This document shows, piece by piece, positions 60,993-64,000 of a stretch of 64,000 nucleotides of DNA. Within the stretch, counting starts at the first letter, position 1; the number at the start of each line of letters is the position of its first letter. The notes beneath the pieces were generated by a model. The model was not told where the DNA came from, made no database searches, and worked only from the letters and a program-made list of their open reading frames with translations. Source of the stretch: Kolteria novifilia (GTDB taxonomy: Bacteria > Planctomycetota > Planctomycetia > Kolteriales > Kolteriaceae); contig CP036279.1 of NCBI GenBank assembly GCA_007748055.1, positions 744,001 through 808,000 on the forward strand, written 5' to 3'. The translations under genes were made by a program, and so were the position numbers.

Positions 60993-62743
60993 TTCGTGGG
61001 GTGGCCGTCAGTCCGGGTGTTGTCGTCGCCAAAGCCTATTGCTTGGACGAGGTCTTCGTCCAGCTTCCGACCGCCAAGTTGACGGCGGCGGACATCAGCC
61101 TCGAACTCTCCCGTTTTCAGCAAGCCTGCGACGGCGCCGCGGATGAACTCAAGGACCTCATCGAGACCGTTTCCCACGATATCGGCGAACCGGAGTCGGC
61201 GATCTTCCAAGCGCAGTTGGTGATGCTGCGCGACCGCGCGTTCGTGGACAAGGTCAAGACCTACATCGTCGAGTCCCAGGAAGATGCCGCCTCGTGTCTG
61301 CACCGCACGATGCGCGAATATGAGGAACTCTTCAGCAAGATCGAGGACGAGTACCTGAGGGAACGACTCGTCGATCTTCGCGATGTCGTCGCCCGAGTCC
61401 AGCATCAACTCTCAGAAGGAAGTCCCCCCGAACTCCCCGAGACGGATGGGCCCGTCATCATCGTCGCGGAGGAACTGCTTCCCTCCCAAACGGTTCGATT
61501 CGACGACATCGACATCGCGGGGATCGCCACCGAACGGGGGGGACAAACGAGTCACGCCGCGATCATCGCTCGGTCGATGGGCATCCCGGCGGTCAGTGGC
61601 ATTCCGAAGATTCGCGACCAAGTCAGCAACGGTGACACCATCGCCCTCGACGGTCGGCAGGGTTGTCTCATCGTCAATCCCGGGCCGGAGGCGGAGGCGG
61701 CGTACCGCAAGCTCGAACGCGAGTTTTTCGATCTCAAGGATTACCTCATCGAGAACCGCGACCAACTCGCGGTGACGCGCGATGGGGTGGCGATCGAACT
61801 TCTGGCGAACATCAACACGGTGGAGGATGCGCAAGCGGCCACCGACGTGGGAGCCCAGGGAATCGGTCTCTTTCGAACCGAGTATCTCTTCATGACCCAT
61901 CCCGGAATCCCGACCGAGGAGGAGCAGTTCGAAGCTTACGCCAAGACCGTCAACGCCAGCCCGCTCGGCCGACTTACGATTCGGACGCTCGACTTGGGGG
62001 GAGACAAGACCGTTCCCTACCTTGGGGATCATCGCGAAGCCAATCCCTTCATGGGTTGGCGTTCGATCCGGATGAGCATCGAACACCCCGATTTCTTCCG
62101 CAAGCAAGTGCGCGCCATTCTCCGGGCCGCGGCCGAGGGCGAAGTCCGGATGATGTTCCCGATGATCTCGACCGTCGAGGAACTGCGACGCGTCAATCGC
62201 ATGGTGTGGCAAGTGGAGGAACAGCTCGACAAGGACGGCATCGCCCACGGAAAGGCGCAGCTCGGGATGATGATCGAGGTTCCCGCCGCCGCCGTCTGTA
62301 TCGAGCACTTTCTCGATCACACCGATTTTGTGAGCGTCGGCACCAACGATCTCATCCAGTACTTGATGGCGGCCGACCGCGACAACTCCCGCGTCGCCCA
62401 CCTTTGCGATCCCCTCAACCCGGCGTCCCTTTGCCTGCTCCGCCAAGTCATCGAAGCGTGCCAGCGTCGTGGCAAGCCTGTCAGCGTCTGCGGGGAGATG
62501 GCGGGACGTCCTCGCTGCGTCTTGGCGCTGCTCGCCTTCGGGTTGACCAGTTTCAGCATGAGCCCGGCCTTCGTCCCGATCGTCAAGGAACTGGTCCATT
62601 CGCTCGATTTCTCGCTGATTCGTGAGCTGGGCGATGAGATTCTGCTGCGGCGCTCGAGCACCCAAGTCGGCAGCTTCCTCGACAAGGTCCTGCAAGAAGT
62701 GAACCCCCGTCTGGCCGCGTTGGATGTTCAACACGGGGTGTGA
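60989..62743 (+). CDS. ptsI: phosphoenolpyruvate-protein phosphotransferase (enzyme I)
   Basis: 584 residues from the ATG at 60989 (AAGGAGG upstream, overlap with the previous stop). Motifs: GVAVSPGVVVAKAY, the phospho-His loop GGQTSHAAIIARSMGIPAVSG, DGRQG, GIGLFRTEYLFM, RTLDLGGDK, MFPMISTVEEL, and the Cys-containing SVCGEMAG. It takes phosphate from PEP and passes it to HPr. No HPr, EIIA or sugar permease gene is within the window. Planctomycetes often keep PTS parts for regulation, so the role here may be regulatory; that is inference. Confidence 0.95.
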   Translation: MIRGVAVSPGVVVAKAYCLDEVFVQLPTAKLTAADISLELSRFQQACDGAADELKDLIETVSHDIGEPESAIFQAQLVMLRDRAFVDKVKTYIVESQEDAASCLHRTMREYEELFSKIEDEYLRERLVDLRDVVARVQHQLSEGSPPELPETDGPVIIVAEELLPSQTVRFDDIDIAGIATERGGQTSHAAIIARSMGIPAVSGIPKIRDQVSNGDTIALDGRQGCLIVNPGPEAEAAYRKLEREFFDLKDYLIENRDQLAVTRDGVAIELLANINTVEDAQAATDVGAQGIGLFRTEYLFMTHPGIPTEEEQFEAYAKTVNASPLGRLTIRTLDLGGDKTVPYLGDHREANPFMGWRSIRMSIEHPDFFRKQVRAILRAAAEGEVRMMFPMISTVEELRRVNRMVWQVEEQLDKDGIAHGKAQLGMMIEVPAAAVCIEHFLDHTDFVSVGTNDLIQYLMAADRDNSRVAHLCDPLNPASLCLLRQVIEACQRRGKPVSVCGEMAGRPRCVLALLAFGLTSFSMSPAFVPIVKELVHSLDFSLIRELGDEILLRRSSTQVGSFLDKVLQEVNPRLAALDVQHGV

Positions 62744-62939
62744 GCGGACGCTATCCGGATCTGGGGCGACGCCGCGTTGTTCCAATTCTCCCAATCCTGC
62801 TGATTGCTCGTTCCCGAAATTCGAAGGTGGCGCTTGGAGGGACTCGACAAAGAGGGAAAGATAGGGACAATGTCCCGGTATTGAGGTTTCGCGGAACCTG
62901 CCGTTCGCGAGAATCGAATTCCCTGTCGAGGAGAACTCC

Positions 62940-63287
62940 GTGCGTATTCGACATTTCCTGTTCGCGGGAGCGTTCGGTCTGGTCGCGCTATTGGGGACCG
63001 CCGAGAACGCGATGGCGTGGGGATCGGGCTGGGGCGGCTCGATGCGCTTTCAGTCGGGTGGCCATCCCTACCACAACGGCTACTTGTTCATTCCACCGGC
63101 TTCGGCCTACTCGGCGGTGACGGTGCGTCCGCCGGTTTGGTACGGAACGCCTTCCTACTACTACCCCGAGTCGTACCTTCCCGCGGCCCAGGCGGTCTAT
63201 CCCCCGACGAACTATCCCGGCACGCCGATGTCGACCGCCGGCTACTACTACCTTTCCGAGAAGAGCTACTACTACCTCTATCCTTAA
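62940..63287 (+). CDS. small secreted Tyr/Pro-rich protein
   Basis: 115 residues from a GTG with GAGGAGA six bases upstream. A signal peptide (HFLFAGAFGLVALLGTAENAMA) is followed by Trp/Gly-rich GWGGSMRF and then Tyr/Pro-rich repeats (GTPSYYYPESYLPAAQ, YPPTNYPGTP), ending YYYLSEKSYYYLYP. No known family; low complexity. Likely a surface or cell-wall-associated protein. It follows ptsI by 196 bases. Confidence 0.7.
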   Translation: MRIRHFLFAGAFGLVALLGTAENAMAWGSGWGGSMRFQSGGHPYHNGYLFIPPASAYSAVTVRPPVWYGTPSYYYPESYLPAAQAVYPPTNYPGTPMSTAGYYYLSEKSYYYLYP

Positions 63288-63675
63288 TCCACCGGTCGCG
63301 CGGGGGTGCTTTCTCCGGCAAGTTCGTGTTTCGCGGGAACTCGAGGCTCCGTCTCCAAAGTCGGCTCTGGCTGTGTTGGCGGTGAGAGGGTGTCGCGAAT
63401 TCTCGCAACTTGCAGGAGATGGAGATAGGGGGCGCTTTCCCGCAAGGGCGCTCCCTTCGGGGAACGGATCGGTACACGTCGTTGAGGTGAGTTCACCTCC
63501 CTAGGCCAACGGCGCTACCGATCCGTTCCTACGCTCTCGCCACCGCGGCGACTTCCCTCGCACGGCGAACGTCCCTCTGTTTGCGGAACTCTCTCCCTCC
63601 GCTCCGCGTCCAATCTTCCGTTCAAATGAGATCCGACAAGCTCACCGGCGTTATCCTCTCCTGGGAGTCGATGGG
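63288..63675. other. intergenic region, possible hairpin, no gene seen
   Basis: 388 bases. Near 63428-63455 an imperfect GC-rich hairpin (ggggcgc...gcgctcc) may end the upstream transcript; no T-run follows. No coding frame with family resemblance is seen before the ExbD-like gene. Confidence 0.45.
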
Positions 63676-64000
63676 ATGCGATCGTCTGTTTCTCGCCATG
63701 CGCCAGCGGAGAAGGTCGACGCCACGCCGACGCCGATGTTGGACATCATCTTCAACGTCCTCTTCTTTTTCCTCGTGACGATTCCCGATTCGAATCCGGA
63801 AACGAGCATCGACATCGAACTGGCGTTGCCGGCGCCCGGGACGGTCAGGGTGTTACCTCCCGATGAGGACCTGATCGAGGTCGTTCACCCGATCATGGTG
63901 CGACTTGATGCGGGAGTGCGGGGGGAACTCCTTGGCATCCAGGTCGACGGAAGGAAGGTTCCCGAGAACCGTCGGTTGTCCCAATTGGAGCAGCGTCTGC
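63676..64000 (+). CDS. ExbD/TolR-type biopolymer transport protein (3' end outside window)
   Basis: About 108 residues are visible; the frame stays open to the right edge. A short basic N-terminus leads to PTPMLDIIFNVLFFFLVT, the ExbD/TolR signature with its membrane Asp, then a periplasmic region (DIELALPAPGTVRVLPP, VRLDAGVRGELLGIQVDGRK). Such proteins use the proton gradient with ExbB/TolQ/MotA-like partners to power outer-membrane transport or cell-envelope constriction. The ATG at 63676 is the best start. A TolQ/ExbB-like gene may lie outside the window. Confidence 0.88.
   Translation, partial: MRSSVSRHAPAEKVDATPTPMLDIIFNVLFFFLVTIPDSNPETSIDIELALPAPGTVRVLPPDEDLIEVVHPIMVRLDAGVRGELLGIQVDGRKVPENRRLSQLEQRL

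Overview
The window looks like chromosomal DNA of a GC-rich member of the Planctomycetota. The evidence is two DUF1559 prepilin-like proteins (left edge and 21541-22362), many secreted HEAT-repeat or low-complexity proteins of planctomycete type, a Tad/Flp pilus set, a flotillin/NfeD block, and a BamA that implies a Gram-negative outer membrane. The genus cannot be fixed by eye. I see no rRNA, tRNA, prophage, transposase or CRISPR array.

Layout. 1-6.2 kb: DUF1559 protein (cut by the left edge), zinc-ribbon coiled-coil protein, small membrane protein, TPR-like membrane protein with a Lys/Pro repeat tail, Lon protease. 6.6-13.9 kb: precorrin-6Y methyltransferase CobL (CbiE-CbiT fusion), a membrane protein, a TssH/ClpV-type AAA+ ATPase without other type VI genes, then divergently a DnaJ (CbpA) - CbpM pair running into a small membrane protein, rnpA and yidD. 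14-18.2 kb: secreted protein, small anchored protein with a FliF-like tail, a beta-CASP metallo-beta-lactamase protein with a long extra C-terminal region, and a DUF971 protein. 18.4-22.7 kb (minus strand): a cobalamin riboswitch heads a tight operon of DUF1559 pseudopilin, HEAT lipoprotein, unknown 192-aa protein, BtuF-like binding protein and BtuC-like permease. bioB lies just upstream. 23.9-27.3 kb: HEAT-repeat secreted protein and a Tyr/Gly-rich secreted protein. 27.8-33.1 kb: Tad pilus parts (CpaC, CpaB, TadE, CpaA, Flp pilin), without motor genes. 33.4-38.1 kb: two divergent polytopic membrane proteins of glycosyltransferase-like build and a small anchored protein. 38.7-42.7 kb: FloA, NfeD and a long NfeD with two ClpP-like domains lacking the nucleophilic Ser. 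43.2-47 kb: gltX, a Nudix-like protein, rarA. 47.5-55 kb: secreted protein, two DUF4328 membrane proteins, a sigma-54-type regulator, a Tsr3/DTW-like protein, and a secreted HEAT protein with a degenerate receiver domain. 55-64 kb: argH, secreted protein, bamA, Nudix hydrolase coupled to ptsI, Tyr-rich secreted protein, and the start of an ExbD/TolR gene at the right edge.

The most coherent system is corrinoid-related: the riboswitch puts a transport pair and three unusual envelope proteins under one B12-sensing leader, with cobL 12 kb away. Intergenic DNA is rich in short palindromic and tandem elements (30-bp units before gltX, 33-bp units at 38.1 and 45.4 kb, CCCCCTTG-type hairpins at 3.6, 27.5 and 37.2 kb).
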